A stretch of 64,000 nt of DNA from assembly GCF_002435945.1 (NCBI RefSeq), contig NZ_DIXC01000057.1, forward strand, positions 1-64,000, given 5' to 3'. The notes beneath the pieces are model-generated. The model did not search any database. It saw only the letters and a program-made list of their open reading frames with translations, and was not told the origin of the DNA. Origin of the DNA: Mesotoga sp. UBA6090. GTDB lineage: Bacteria; Thermotogota; Thermotogae; Petrotogales; Kosmotogaceae. Both the position numbers and the translations under genes were made by a program. Shown here in pieces: positions 25,998-34,803 of the stretch (position 1 is its first letter; each line of letters starts with the position of its first letter).

Positions 25998-26850
25998 GCT
26001 TCTCAAACATCTGTTCGGCCAGTATTTCATCAACATTCCCGGTGAAAAGTGAGGTTCTGTGATTGTTTATCATCTCCGAGAATCTTTCATTGTAATAAGC
26101 GGAGGCAAAAGAGCCGCCAAAGGTGTGTATTGTGTCAACCTCACCGGTTTTTTCAAGAACTCTGAGGGTTCTCTTAGCAAGTACTTCGATCCCTTCATCC
26201 GCTACAATCTTAACCAATTCGGAAGGGTCTTCAAGTGCAACTCTACTAAAAGAGGCAATCTTTGTCTTCATGTCTGGCAAAAGCGTAAGGTTGACAAGTT
26301 CTTCTATGTTATCCGTTTCAAAGAAATCGACAAGTTGATCGAAAACGGGATCGTGAGGAATCAGCTCATCCCTGTACTTAAGAGAAGCGACGATCAACTC
26401 TTTCGAGATCCAGTAGGCGCTTCCCTCATCATCAAAAATGTGTCCCCAGCCACCTGACTTTACCGCTTCGCCTGCATCGTCATGACCATAAACCGTTGAA
26501 CCAGTACCTGAAACAACAACAACGCCTCTTTCTTCGCCAACCGCAGCTCTGTACAAGCCTTCAATATCCATAATTACCTCAATTTCTGAGTCTCTGAAAA
26601 CAGATTCCAATGCTTGTCTCAGCTTTCTTTCGCGAATTCTATCTCCGGCACCGGAGAACGCTGCAAGTATGACGTCCGGAACCCAAATATCGTCGCGGAC
26701 TAATGAGAAGATCGATACAAGATTACTGGTACTGACTGCAGTGATATTTACTCCCGTGTTATAATTTTTCCTTTTCTTCCCTTCACTTGAAATGGCAGTC
26801 ACTCTAAGATTAGTGCCGCCTCCGTCCATTGCAAGTATCTTCTTGCTCAT
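25984..26850 (-). CDS. BadF/BadG-type amino-sugar kinase (predicted MurNAc/GlcNAc kinase)
   Basis: A 288-residue ASKHA-fold kinase of the BadF/BadG/BcrA family that includes N-acetylglucosamine kinase and clostridial MurK. ATP-binding motifs: M-D-G-G-G-T-N-L-R at 7-15 and V-V-S-G-T-G-S-T-V-Y-G at about 117-127, then G-G-W-G-H-I-F-D-D-E-G-S-A-Y-W near 133-147, typical of the family. Between NamZ and MurQ, the natural substrate would be MurNAc released by NamZ, with GlcNAc from NagZ as a second one. This supplies the phosphorylation that the PTS importer MurP provides in Bacillus. It shares an ATGA overlap with the regulator gene. Confidence 0.87.
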   Translation of the reverse strand: MSKKILAMDGGGTNLRVTAISSEGKKRKNYNTGVNITAVSTSNLVSIFSLVRDDIWVPDVILAAFSGAGDRIRERKLRQALESVFRDSEIEVIMDIEGLYRAAVGEERGVVVVSGTGSTVYGHDDAGEAVKSGGWGHIFDDEGSAYWISKELIVASLKYRDELIPHDPVFDQLVDFFETDNIEELVNLTLLPDMKTKIASFSRVALEDPSELVKIVADEGIEVLAKRTLRVLEKTGEVDTIHTFGGSFASAYYNERFSEMINNHRTSLFTGNVDEILAEQMFEKLNRS

Positions 26851-27572
26851 TCTACTCTCCTCACAACCTTTAGTCTGTAGCGATCCCCTCTGTATACGGA
26901 TCTGACTATTTCAACGCATAAGTTTTTATTTGTGAATGTCTGTCTTTCACGAGCTATCCCGTAGCTACCCTCTTCAACATGAAGATGGCATGCCTCTTCT
27001 TTGGACAGTCTGCAGACTTCAATGTTTTCCTGAGCGTGATCAAGAACTAGCGACAGTTCATTCTTAAGAATAGCATACAGAGACTCTACACTCATATCTC
27101 TGCTGACTATGTTGAGGATCCTGATATCTGCCAGAGGATTCAAGTAAGCCATCTCAATTCCGTATGGTTCGTCATTCAGGTATCTCACTCTCTGCAGAAA
27201 CACCACCATACCGTCAGCGGGAACACCGAAACTCTTAGCAATTTCATCAGGAGGAACAACAAGACCAACACTTAACACTACTGAGCTGGCTCTAAGCTTT
27301 TCTCTAGCTGCCTCTTCCGTAAAACCAGTAAGCGAGCTGATACTCTCCTCGTGTTTCTGTTCAACAACGAATGTTCCGCGACCCTTCGATGACTCAATTA
27401 CATACTCTCTTTTTAGCTCGTCAAGTGCTCTTCTAAGAGTAAGCCTACTGACGCTGAATTCATTGCAGAGCTCCTTTTCGGTTGGAATCTTCTTCGAATA
27501 GACCCCCTTACTTATTCGACGCTTCAGTTCCTTATAAATCCGGTAGTAAACCGGTGTACCGGTTTCTCTCAA
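26847..27572 (-). CDS. GntR-family (HutC/UTRA) regulator of the salvage region
   Basis: A 241-residue regulator with a GntR winged helix (about 8-72, with T-E-K-E-L-C-N-E-F-S-V-S-R-L-T-L-R-R-A) and a UTRA ligand domain (about 90-235), which in this family binds sugar phosphates such as GlcNAc-6-P. The TTG start at 27572 has GGAGTGAA before it and overlaps the murQ stop. Its place between murQ and the kinase gene makes MurNAc-6-P or GlcNAc-6-P a likely ligand. It is a GntR protein, not the RpiR-type MurR of Bacillus and E. coli. Confidence 0.9.
   Translation of the reverse strand: MRETGTPVYYRIYKELKRRISKGVYSKKIPTEKELCNEFSVSRLTLRRALDELKREYVIESSKGRGTFVVEQKHEESISSLTGFTEEAAREKLRASSVVLSVGLVVPPDEIAKSFGVPADGMVVFLQRVRYLNDEPYGIEMAYLNPLADIRILNIVSRDMSVESLYAILKNELSLVLDHAQENIEVCRLSKEEACHLHVEEGSYGIARERQTFTNKNLCVEIVRSVYRGDRYRLKVVRRVE
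27548..27565. promoter_or_regulatory. Palindrome inside the GntR start region
   Basis: AAACCGGT-GT-ACCGGTTT, 8-bp perfect arms around a 2-nt centre, lying in codons 2-8 of the GntR gene. It could be an autoregulatory site, or simply a product of coding sequence. Confidence 0.3.
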
Positions 27573-28477
27573 TTCACTCCTCCGAGTTCTTTGAGAGCCG
27601 AGCGCACATGGCCCCTGTTGCGTTTGAGAGAGTCTTCACACTTTTCTTTTCCGAGACCCGTAAGAGCCATGAGAATCGCGAGAGGGACCTCCCTACCGGA
27701 GGCCTCCAATATCTTCTCGGACTCTTCATAAGAGAGATCGCTAATCTCAGAAATTATTCTAGTTGCTCGATCGACCAACTTTCGATTGAGAATCTTCACC
27801 CCTATCATGTAGTTCCCAAAGACTCTGCCAACCTTTACCATAGTGATAGTGCTGATCATATTAAGAACCAGCTTCTGAGCCGTACCGGCCTTCAATCTCG
27901 TGCTGCCGGTTACTACTTCAGGACCTGTTCTTACCGCTATTGTCACATCAGCAAACTCCGCGAGATAAGGTTTTCCAACATTACAAATTATGATCGTTTT
28001 GGCTCCCTGCTTTCTCGCATACTTAAGAACACCCTCCACGTACGGCGTTCTCCCCGATGCCGAAATTCCGATCACGGCGTCTTTTCGCGATATTCCGACC
28101 TTTATTGCCTCCATTTCGCCTTGTTCAGTGCTGTCTTCAGCGTGTTCGACAGGGTTGGCTAAAGCTTCCTGACCTCCTGCCATGAGTGTTACAAAGAGAT
28201 CTTTGGAAACGCCGAAAGTCGGAACGACTTCTGCCGCATCCAGTACTCCTAGTCGACCGCTAGTACCCGCACCGGCATAGACGATTCTCCCACCTGATTC
28301 AATGGAGTTCACGCAGTGCTCAACCGCAGAAGCGACTTCTTTCAGGACATCTCTCACTGATAGAGGAACCGTTGCATCCTCTTCATTCATTATTCTAAGC
28401 ATCTCGTACGTCGATAGTTCATCCAGATTCTTTGTCCTGGGATTTGCTCCCTCTGTTTCCAGCTTATCAAACTTCAT
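27569..28477 (-). CDS. murQ: N-acetylmuramic acid 6-phosphate etherase MurQ
   Basis: A 302-residue SIS-domain etherase that splits the D-lactyl ether of MurNAc-6-P to give GlcNAc-6-P and D-lactate. Signatures: the N-terminal L-S-T-Y-E-M-L-R-I-M-N-E-E-D near 21-34, A-G-A-G-T-S-G-R-L near 68-76, the SIS block I-S-A-S-G-R-T-P-Y-V, and G-S-T-R-L-K-A-G-T-A-Q-K near 191-202. Length is normal (about 300). GCAGGAGGT precedes the ATG. It starts 2 bp before the nagZ end and is the point where MurNAc and anhydro-MurNAc catabolism meet. Confidence 0.97.
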   Translation of the reverse strand: MKFDKLETEGANPRTKNLDELSTYEMLRIMNEEDATVPLSVRDVLKEVASAVEHCVNSIESGGRIVYAGAGTSGRLGVLDAAEVVPTFGVSKDLFVTLMAGGQEALANPVEHAEDSTEQGEMEAIKVGISRKDAVIGISASGRTPYVEGVLKYARKQGAKTIIICNVGKPYLAEFADVTIAVRTGPEVVTGSTRLKAGTAQKLVLNMISTITMVKVGRVFGNYMIGVKILNRKLVDRATRIISEISDLSYEESEKILEASGREVPLAILMALTGLGKEKCEDSLKRNRGHVRSALKELGGVN

Positions 28478-28478
28478 C

Positions 28479-30023
28479 TCAGACCTCCTGCGGTATGCTA
28501 ACCGGGAGTCTTCCTTCGGCAGCTATCCTTCCCTTAATAACCTTAAGGATACTCCTCTGCGAAACTCCTTCGTAACCATAACTTAGAACGCAGTTGTTCA
28601 CACCTTTTATGAAAGCATCGTATGGATTTCTCAAAGCTATTACCAGTGTTCTTCCCGTTCTCTGCGAAAGCCTTATGAGGAATTCTCTCTGTCCATCATT
28701 GAGATGAGCATTCTCTGTGAAGACTAATCTTATACCCTTTCCCGGGGCACTTAAAGCCAACTTATCTGCTTCTTCAACTGTCATTCCAGCTGCATAGTCG
28801 ATCACCGGGCAATCGATCATCTGAGCAATCTCCCTTGCAACTGCGGGGACACCTCTTTGAGGACCGTCCTCTACCTGAACTAATCTAGACAGTCTCACAG
28901 AGTAAATAGCGCTTACACTGCTGAGAGGCAGAGGTAGGAGAGACTCATCGTTGAGAATAGCTGTTATAGATTTGTCTGAGATCTCCTGCATCGCTCTCTG
29001 ATTTTCAGAGGAAGAGATCTCATCAAGCGAGTTTCTCGCAGATGCTACCGCCTTCATCCTGAAACTCTCCACCCTCTTTAGCGACTCTTGCAGTCGGGCT
29101 TCTAGCTCGGAGAATCTTTCGATCTTCCTTGTCAAATACCTCTTAACTCTCCTCTGAATTTCCGGTTCGTGGCAGTATGTAAGGTAGTCCATCCCGTTCT
29201 TGAGGCCTTCGATGGCAGCCTCCTCGGGTGAGAAATAATTGCTCACACCCCCCATACCAAGATCATCTGCAACAAGAACCCCCTCATAGTTCAGTACGCC
29301 ACGAGCGAGGTCTGTCAAGATCTCCTTCGACATGGAAGCCGGAACTCGATTGGCTTGAAGCTGAGGAAAGTATATATGAGAAGGCATAAATGAATCTGCC
29401 GTAATCTCCCTGAATGGCCTGAGCTCGCAAGAGTCGAGCGTGGAAAACGGTACATCAAGAGTGGGAAGATCTAGATGAGCATCTACATCTACCCTCCCCT
29501 TACCTGGAAAATGTTTTAGACAGCTCATTACTCCTTCGATTTTCATTGACTCGACAAAGGCTTTCGCATATGCTATCACCTGATCAGGAGAATCGCCAAA
29601 GCTTCTAATGCCAATTCCCGGGTTTTTGGGATTGCAGTTTATATCGACAACGGGAGCGAGATTCCAGTTCACACCTATGGCGTTCATCTCTCTAGCCATA
29701 ATTCTCCCAGCAATTGATGAATTCTCAACATTTCCGGTAGCTGCTATCGCCATCGCACCCGGAGAAACGGTGAAGCCCTCCCTGAGTCTGCTTACGATTC
29801 CGCCTTCCTGATCTATAGCTATTGCAGGCTTGTATCCAAGAACTCTTTCAATTTCATCGACCAAGTCTCTTATCTGTGCTGAATCAACGATATTTTTCGA
29901 GAAGAGAATAATAGCCCCGGGCTTCACTTCTCGAAGTGTCCTTTCGGTCTCGCTATCAATCTCAGGACCCGGGATTCCAATCAGAAAGAGCCGTCCTACG
30001 GCTTCATCTAGATTCATCTTCAT
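28479..30023 (-). CDS. nagZ: Glycoside hydrolase family 3, NagZ-type beta-N-acetylglucosaminidase
   Basis: A 514-residue GH3 enzyme, long enough for the catalytic barrel plus a C-terminal alpha/beta/alpha domain as in Bacillus NagZ (YbbD). The barrel carries A-I-D-Q-E-G-G-I-V-S-R-L near 69-80, K-H-F-P-G-K-G near 165-171, the NagZ-specific D-A-H acid/base dyad near 176-178, and the nucleophile Asp in V-A-D-D-L-G-M near 253-259. The usual P-G-H-G is P-G-K-G. No signal peptide is present, so it releases GlcNAc inside the cell. ATG at 30023 follows GGAG. First gene of the nagZ-murQ-gntR-kinase operon. Confidence 0.9.
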   Translation of the reverse strand: MKMNLDEAVGRLFLIGIPGPEIDSETERTLREVKPGAIILFSKNIVDSAQIRDLVDEIERVLGYKPAIAIDQEGGIVSRLREGFTVSPGAMAIAATGNVENSSIAGRIMAREMNAIGVNWNLAPVVDINCNPKNPGIGIRSFGDSPDQVIAYAKAFVESMKIEGVMSCLKHFPGKGRVDVDAHLDLPTLDVPFSTLDSCELRPFREITADSFMPSHIYFPQLQANRVPASMSKEILTDLARGVLNYEGVLVADDLGMGGVSNYFSPEEAAIEGLKNGMDYLTYCHEPEIQRRVKRYLTRKIERFSELEARLQESLKRVESFRMKAVASARNSLDEISSSENQRAMQEISDKSITAILNDESLLPLPLSSVSAIYSVRLSRLVQVEDGPQRGVPAVAREIAQMIDCPVIDYAAGMTVEEADKLALSAPGKGIRLVFTENAHLNDGQREFLIRLSQRTGRTLVIALRNPYDAFIKGVNNCVLSYGYEGVSQRSILKVIKGRIAAEGRLPVSIPQEV

Positions 30024-30050
30024 CTGCTCCTTAATTATGGATACACTACC

Positions 30051-30080
30051 ATTCTAAATTCTGGAGACTTGTATTGTCAA
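30051..30080 (-). promoter_or_regulatory. Promoter of the nagZ-murQ operon
   Basis: On the minus strand TTGACA (30075-30080), an 18-bp spacer and TAGAAT (30051-30056), 28 bp upstream of the nagZ ATG. Confidence 0.7.
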
Positions 30081-30097
30081 TTATCTATTTGTATAGT
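30069..30097 (+). promoter_or_regulatory. Possible divergent promoter
   Basis: TTGTAT (30069-30074), a 17-bp spacer and TATAGT (30092-30097) on the plus strand. The -10 lies inside the candidate operator. It would read through the repeat toward the AmiE-like gene 780 bp away. Confidence 0.35.
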
Positions 30098-30108
30098 ATG
30101 AATATACA
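30090..30108 (+). promoter_or_regulatory. Candidate salvage-regulon operator, copy 2
   Basis: TGTATAGTATGAATATACA has imperfect dyad symmetry (TGTATA / TATACA) and holds the 15-bp block TAGTATGAATATACA shared with the importer upstream region. It lies 9 bp upstream of the nagZ -35 box. A further TGTATACA occurs near 30178. Confidence 0.55.
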
Positions 30109-30228
30109 TAACCTTCGATTCCGTTGCTCATCGATCTTATTCAACTGTAGTTCCGTATAAGTGTGCCAGGAAAAACTTGTATACATAGCGAAAATGGGTT
30201 AGCATTGCTGTTGGAAGAGCATAGGATC

Positions 30229-30825
30229 AGTTGCAAGTTCCAAGTTCTTAGTTGTAATAAGAACAAGAGACCGAGAAGAAGGCAAATCTGATCAGAACGA
30301 ACTTATTTTGTCATCCTGAAGTGCTCTTGTTCAGGATCTGGGTTTTCGAGAAACAGTGGTTCGGGGTAGCGGGTTCGTGGTAGGAAGAGCAAAGGAACTG
30401 GTTCGCCGTTGAGCGGTTATCCGTTTGGCAAGGGAAACCTGTTATTCGTTCCAGAGCGAGGATCTGTTCTTCGTTCTTGGTCAAACCATTATTCAGAGAG
30501 TAGAGAGAAGGGAAAAGCAATGAGGGCAAGTAAGGATCTGGGATCTTGAAAAGCTCTTTACTCCCCTCTCGAGAGGGCTCCATCGTCGACGGGGTGTGTT
30601 GAATACATCAAGAACGGACCTCATGTTTAGAACGAGTTATCTGACGTTTCTTTACTTTAGAGCTTGCAACTTGGAACTGACAACTTGCAACTACTCTTTC
30701 GAAGGACGGGTCCATGTTCTTGGACGAAGGACCAAGGACGGCTCTGCTTCCAGCATGACGGCGTTTGACGTTTTTTTCGGGCCTGCGGCTTGCAACTTGG
30801 AACTAAGAACCTGCAACTGCTTTTC
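30229..30825. repeat. Mosaic intergenic repeat, copy A
   Basis: A noncoding element shared with 38908-39568 and, in part, 56991-57390 and 57755-57885. The left end has GTTGCAAGTTCCAAGTTCT and the right end GCTTGCAACTTGGAACT, so the ends are inverted. Inside are a hairpin ATCCTGAA...TTCAGGAT (30313-30337) and the shared block around CCTCTCGAGAGG. The core match to copy B ends near 30760; a second right-end module runs to about 30825. No transposase or conserved coding frame was seen. It fills nearly all of the gap before the AmiE-like gene. Confidence 0.8.
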
Positions 30826-30874
30826 CCGGACGGCGGACCGTTGACGGTTAACGTAAAACATAAGGAGGTTCATT

Positions 30875-31894
30875 TTGATCTGGAATAAAGTTGATGAAAT
30901 AGTCTCGTGCGGTATTGAAAAAGCAGTGTACCCGGGAGCCGTAGTTTTAGTAGGGAAGGATACCGAGGTCCTTTACAAGAAGGCCTACGGATTCATCGCG
31001 GTAGACGACAATATTCCCACGACACTTGAAACGGTGTACGACATCGCGAGCTTAAGCAAGGTGGTTGCAACCACAAGCGCGATAATGCTTCTCGTCTCGC
31101 GTGGAGAGCTTTCTCTCTGGGATACACTTGGAGATTTCTTCGATGTACCCGAATCAAAGAAGGGAATTTCAATTTTCCATCTGCTAACCCATACCTCGGG
31201 GATGCAGCCCTATTCTGAAGCTTGGCGAGAAATCAAGGGAAGGGAGTTGCTGGATTCCATAATCTCACTAGAGCCAGAGTCTGGACCAATGGAAAAAATA
31301 AACTATTCATGTCTTAATTTCATAACTCTCATGGCCGTTGTCGAGAAAGTCACCTCCATCAAATTCGACGAGTTCTGTTCAAAGGAGGTTTTTGAACCGC
31401 TCGGGATGAATTCGACCTCATATCTGCCGAAGGACCTCGATCACGTGGCACCGACAAGCGAACGGGAAGGAAAGGTTCTAAGGGGTTTGCCGGATGACGA
31501 ACTAGCATATTATCTCGGTGGAGTAAGCGGAAATGCCGGCGTTTTTTCATCGGCGGAAGATCTTTTCAGGTTCGTCTCCAGTCTAATGTATGCGAGACTT
31601 GTACCTTCGAGGGTCTTTGAAACGTTCATCTCTGAAACAGTATCAATTGGAGAAAGCAAACGGCATCTAGGCTGGATGGCACCCGCAAGGGGCTCCAGTG
31701 CAGGTGACATGCTCGGAGAAGAGGCCTTTGGTCATACCGGATTCACAGGGACTTCAATATGGGCAGATCCCGCCACGGGGCTATTCGTTGTTCTTCTCTC
31801 CAACCGAACGAACATCAGCCGGAGAGACACTATACCTCAAATGCAAAGAATCAGAAGGCGCTTACACAACCTCATATTTGGGAGCCTCGGATGA
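30875..31894 (+). CDS. AmiE-like serine hydrolase (class C beta-lactamase fold)
   Basis: A 339-residue beta-lactamase-family protein. Catalytic S-L-S-K at 59-62 (S-x-x-K), Y-S-C at 144-146 in the place of Y-x-N, and G-H-T-G-F-T-G in the place of K-T-G. In Bacillus subtilis the equivalent gene of the mur cluster (amiE, ybbE) encodes a MurNAc-L-Ala amidase of this fold that removes the stem peptide; the neighbours here support the same role. There is no signal peptide, so the amidase would be cytoplasmic. The start is TTG behind AAGGAGG. Its TGA overlaps the anmK ATG (ATGA). A carboxylesterase or D,D-peptidase role is possible. Confidence 0.82.
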   Translation: MIWNKVDEIVSCGIEKAVYPGAVVLVGKDTEVLYKKAYGFIAVDDNIPTTLETVYDIASLSKVVATTSAIMLLVSRGELSLWDTLGDFFDVPESKKGISIFHLLTHTSGMQPYSEAWREIKGRELLDSIISLEPESGPMEKINYSCLNFITLMAVVEKVTSIKFDEFCSKEVFEPLGMNSTSYLPKDLDHVAPTSEREGKVLRGLPDDELAYYLGGVSGNAGVFSSAEDLFRFVSSLMYARLVPSRVFETFISETVSIGESKRHLGWMAPARGSSAGDMLGEEAFGHTGFTGTSIWADPATGLFVVLLSNRTNISRRDTIPQMQRIRRRLHNLIFGSLG

Positions 31895-33006
31895 TCTGGA
31901 ATGAGATAAGAGATCTTCTCTCCAGCTATTCAAGAAACATTCTCGGAGTCATGTCGGGAACGTCGGCCGATGGTTTGGAACTTGCCATTGTGAATTGCTC
32001 CGGGAGCGGTAAGTCCATGAAGGTGAAGCTTCTCGAGCATTCTTCCGTTCAGTTCGAATCCCGGCTCCAGGATGAGATAGTAAGAACCTTCGACCCGTCG
32101 CTTTCGGGTGTAGACAGAGTAAATTGGATGAACTTCCTCATCGGGAAAAAGCACGCAAACGCAATCAAGTCCTTTCTAGATAGGACAGAAGTCAAAGTTG
32201 AGGCAATCGCATACCACGGACAGACCGTTTACCACGACCCTGCGGTGCATGCCACTCTTCAGATTGGCGAAGCGGATATCGTGTCTTCTGAGACTTGCCT
32301 TCCGGTTGTCTTTGATTTCAGAAAGAAGGACATGGTTTTCGGTGGAGAGGGAGCACCTATCATCCCTTATTTCGATTGGATCTATTTTGAAAGCGGCATC
32401 TACGCAGTAAATCTAGGTGGAATAGCGAACGTAACTTATGTGGCTGAGAAACTTGAAGACGTGAAGGCCTTTGACACAGGTCCAGCCAACTGCCTGATAG
32501 ATCTAGTAGTAAAAAGGAATTTCAACAAGGAGTTTGACAAAGGCGGCAAGATCGCGACCAGGGGCTCTGTGAACAGCGAGATACTCGACGCTCTAATAGG
32601 GAGAGACCGAAAATATTTTGAGAGGAAACCCCCGAAATCGACGGGAAGAGAGGTCTACAACGAAGCCTTCCTGGAGGGGATCTCCGTCTCCTCTCCGGAA
32701 AACCTTGTTAGAACACTCGTTAGGTTCAGCGTATTCCAGTTAGTTCAAAGCATCAATTCATATTTACCTTTGGGGAAAAGAATCGTAGTTACGGGAGGAG
32801 GAGCCCTTAACCCCGTTATGATCGAGGACCTTAAACAACTGAGCGGCTTTGATGTAGAAGTGCCTGACAGAACCTTCTTACAGGCAAAGGAAGCGATGGG
32901 CATGGCAGTTCTAGCTCAGGAGTTCTTTAACGGGGTAGAAGCAAACGTTCCATCTGTAACGGGAGCGAGAAAGAGAGTTGTTCTAGGAAAACTGGCTTTA
33001 CCTTGA
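31891..33006 (+). CDS. anmK: Anhydro-N-acetylmuramic acid kinase AnmK
   Basis: A 371-residue ASKHA-fold kinase that cleaves the 1,6-anhydro ring of anhydro-MurNAc while phosphorylating it, giving MurNAc-6-P for MurQ. Diagnostic motifs: G-V-M-S-G-T-S-A-D-G-L-E near residues 19-30, Y-H-G-Q-T-V-Y-H-D near 109-117, N-L-G-G-I-A-N-V-T-Y near 172-181 and F-D-T-G-P-A-N near 194-200. ATG at 31891 overlaps the upstream stop; a longer frame to 31759 lies inside the previous gene. Its presence implies anhydro-muropeptides, the products of lytic transglycosylases, as a second input. Confidence 0.96.
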   Translation: MIWNEIRDLLSSYSRNILGVMSGTSADGLELAIVNCSGSGKSMKVKLLEHSSVQFESRLQDEIVRTFDPSLSGVDRVNWMNFLIGKKHANAIKSFLDRTEVKVEAIAYHGQTVYHDPAVHATLQIGEADIVSSETCLPVVFDFRKKDMVFGGEGAPIIPYFDWIYFESGIYAVNLGGIANVTYVAEKLEDVKAFDTGPANCLIDLVVKRNFNKEFDKGGKIATRGSVNSEILDALIGRDRKYFERKPPKSTGREVYNEAFLEGISVSSPENLVRTLVRFSVFQLVQSINSYLPLGKRIVVTGGGALNPVMIEDLKQLSGFDVEVPDRTFLQAKEAMGMAVLAQEFFNGVEANVPSVTGARKRVVLGKLALP

Positions 33007-33046
33007 TCTCCCTGACGGGAGAGAAAACAAAAAGGAGGTTTTTACA

Positions 33047-34792
33047 GTGAGGCGAATCTTTCTGTTAGTTCTCGCAGTTCTTTTCACCGCCATGTCAATG
33101 GCAGCTCCATTTGTGGAAGATACTCTGCTTACACCGGATCCAAATCCTAAGATGGGAGGTACTCTATATCTAGCGCTTACCGGATCTCCCCAATCATTCA
33201 ACTTCTACGGAACCCTTGACAACAACGCATACACGGTGGTGGGTCAGATGTTAACGGGACTTGTAGAGGCTCATCCCGTTACATCAGCAATCAGACCGGC
33301 CCTGGCAGAGTCTTGGGACGTTTCGGAGAATAACAAAGAGGTCACTTTTCATCTGAGAGATGTGAAATGGTCAGATGGGGTGCCCCTTACAGCAGACGAT
33401 GTAATCTTCACCTTCAAGTACTTCATCATGAACCCGGTCGCAAGGGGAAACTCGGTTGACCGCTTCACGATCGAAGCTCAGCCCATAAAGTGGGTGAAGG
33501 TAGACGACAGAACGGTCAAAGCGATTCTTCCCGCACCTTACGCAGCTTTTTTCACCGTTCTCTCGCACGCTTATATCTACCCCTCACATGCGCTTGAGGA
33601 CAAGATAGACAAAGACAGGCCAGACTCCGTTAATGATCTATGGCTGACAAACACTCCTCCAAGCGAGATCCCGGCAAACGGTCCGTTCGTTCTTTCGGAA
33701 TACATAATCGATCAGAAAGTAGTTATGACGAAGAACCCCAATTACTGGAAGGTCGATTCTCACGGAAACAAACTGCCATATGTCGACAAGGTTGAATACG
33801 TTATCGTGAGTGACGCTCAGGTAAGACTGGCGAAGTTCATGGCCGGCGAGCTTGATTACATGGCCGTCTCGGGAAATGACTTCCCAATACTGAAGGAGAG
33901 AGAACTTGCCGGTGGTCCATTCAGAGTTTTCCTTGCCGAGCCCACTCAGCCTACTCCAAGCCCGATTCATATTGCCTTCAATTTCGATGCCGAGGACCCG
34001 AAACTCAGAGAGGTTTTCAGAACCACCGAGTTCCGCCAGGCAATGGAGTATGCTCTGGACAGAGAGAGAATTATCGATGAGGTTTACAATGGACTGGCCG
34101 TTCTTGGAGGAGTGCCTGTGCTTCCTTCGAACAAGGCCTTCTACAATCCAAAGATCGAAGAGATTCGCAGACCTTTCAACCTTGCCGAAGCAGCAAGGCT
34201 CCTTGACGAATTAGGCTTCAAGGACGTCAACGGTGATGGTCTGAGAGAGTACCCGGACGGAAGCAAGTTCGAGTTCGTCCTGACTCTTCAGAGCGCTCCT
34301 CAAGAATATCAGGATATCGCCTACATATACTCCCAGGATCTACTTAGCATAGGAATTAAGGTAAACCTGCAGATACTTGATAGTTCTCTTACCGGCCAGA
34401 TGTTCGGTGCAGGTAGTTTCGAAGTTGGAATCAGGGCATTCGGAAACCAACCCGATCCTCAGTTGAGAAAGGCCATATGGCAGCCGGGCACACAACTGTA
34501 TTACTGGCACAGAACAACAAGGGATCCCGAGACAAATCTTCCAATATTCGAGAACATGCTTGACTGGGAGAAGAGAGTATATGAGCTCTTTGAGCTCGGT
34601 CAAGTCGCAATGGACCACGCAGTCAGAAAGACCTTCTACGACGAATGGCAGGAGATTTACGCAGAGTACTTGCCCGTGATATTTGTGTGTAAAGGTATGA
34701 ATCTTTATGCTGCCAACAAGTCTCTTGGAAATGTCGAACAGAACGAAGAGGGTCTTCTCTCTTACGCTTCCTGGACTGTATTTAAGAAATAG
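33047..34792 (+). CDS. Peptide ABC transporter substrate-binding protein (DppA/OppA type)
   Basis: A 581-residue family 5 solute-binding protein with a signal peptide (R-R-I-F-L-L-V-L-A-V-L-F, cleaved near S-M-A-A-P) and no lipobox. The family signature is seen as L-A-E-S-W-D-V-S-E-N-N-K-E-V-T-F-H-L-R near 86-104, followed by D-G-V-P-L-T-A-D-D-V. The start is GTG behind AAAGGAGG, 40 bp after anmK, so it probably belongs to the same transcript. Free stem peptides or muropeptides are the context-based ligand guess; some family members bind oligosaccharides in Thermotogota. Confidence 0.9.
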   Translation: MRRIFLLVLAVLFTAMSMAAPFVEDTLLTPDPNPKMGGTLYLALTGSPQSFNFYGTLDNNAYTVVGQMLTGLVEAHPVTSAIRPALAESWDVSENNKEVTFHLRDVKWSDGVPLTADDVIFTFKYFIMNPVARGNSVDRFTIEAQPIKWVKVDDRTVKAILPAPYAAFFTVLSHAYIYPSHALEDKIDKDRPDSVNDLWLTNTPPSEIPANGPFVLSEYIIDQKVVMTKNPNYWKVDSHGNKLPYVDKVEYVIVSDAQVRLAKFMAGELDYMAVSGNDFPILKERELAGGPFRVFLAEPTQPTPSPIHIAFNFDAEDPKLREVFRTTEFRQAMEYALDRERIIDEVYNGLAVLGGVPVLPSNKAFYNPKIEEIRRPFNLAEAARLLDELGFKDVNGDGLREYPDGSKFEFVLTLQSAPQEYQDIAYIYSQDLLSIGIKVNLQILDSSLTGQMFGAGSFEVGIRAFGNQPDPQLRKAIWQPGTQLYYWHRTTRDPETNLPIFENMLDWEKRVYELFELGQVAMDHAVRKTFYDEWQEIYAEYLPVIFVCKGMNLYAANKSLGNVEQNEEGLLSYASWTVFKK

Positions 34793-34803
34793 GCGCTTAA
34801 TTT

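Noticed and set aside
33007..33022. Small hairpin between anmK and the peptide SBP gene
   Set aside because: Only a 6-bp stem with no T-run on the plus strand and just 40 bp of gap; not enough to call an operon boundary.
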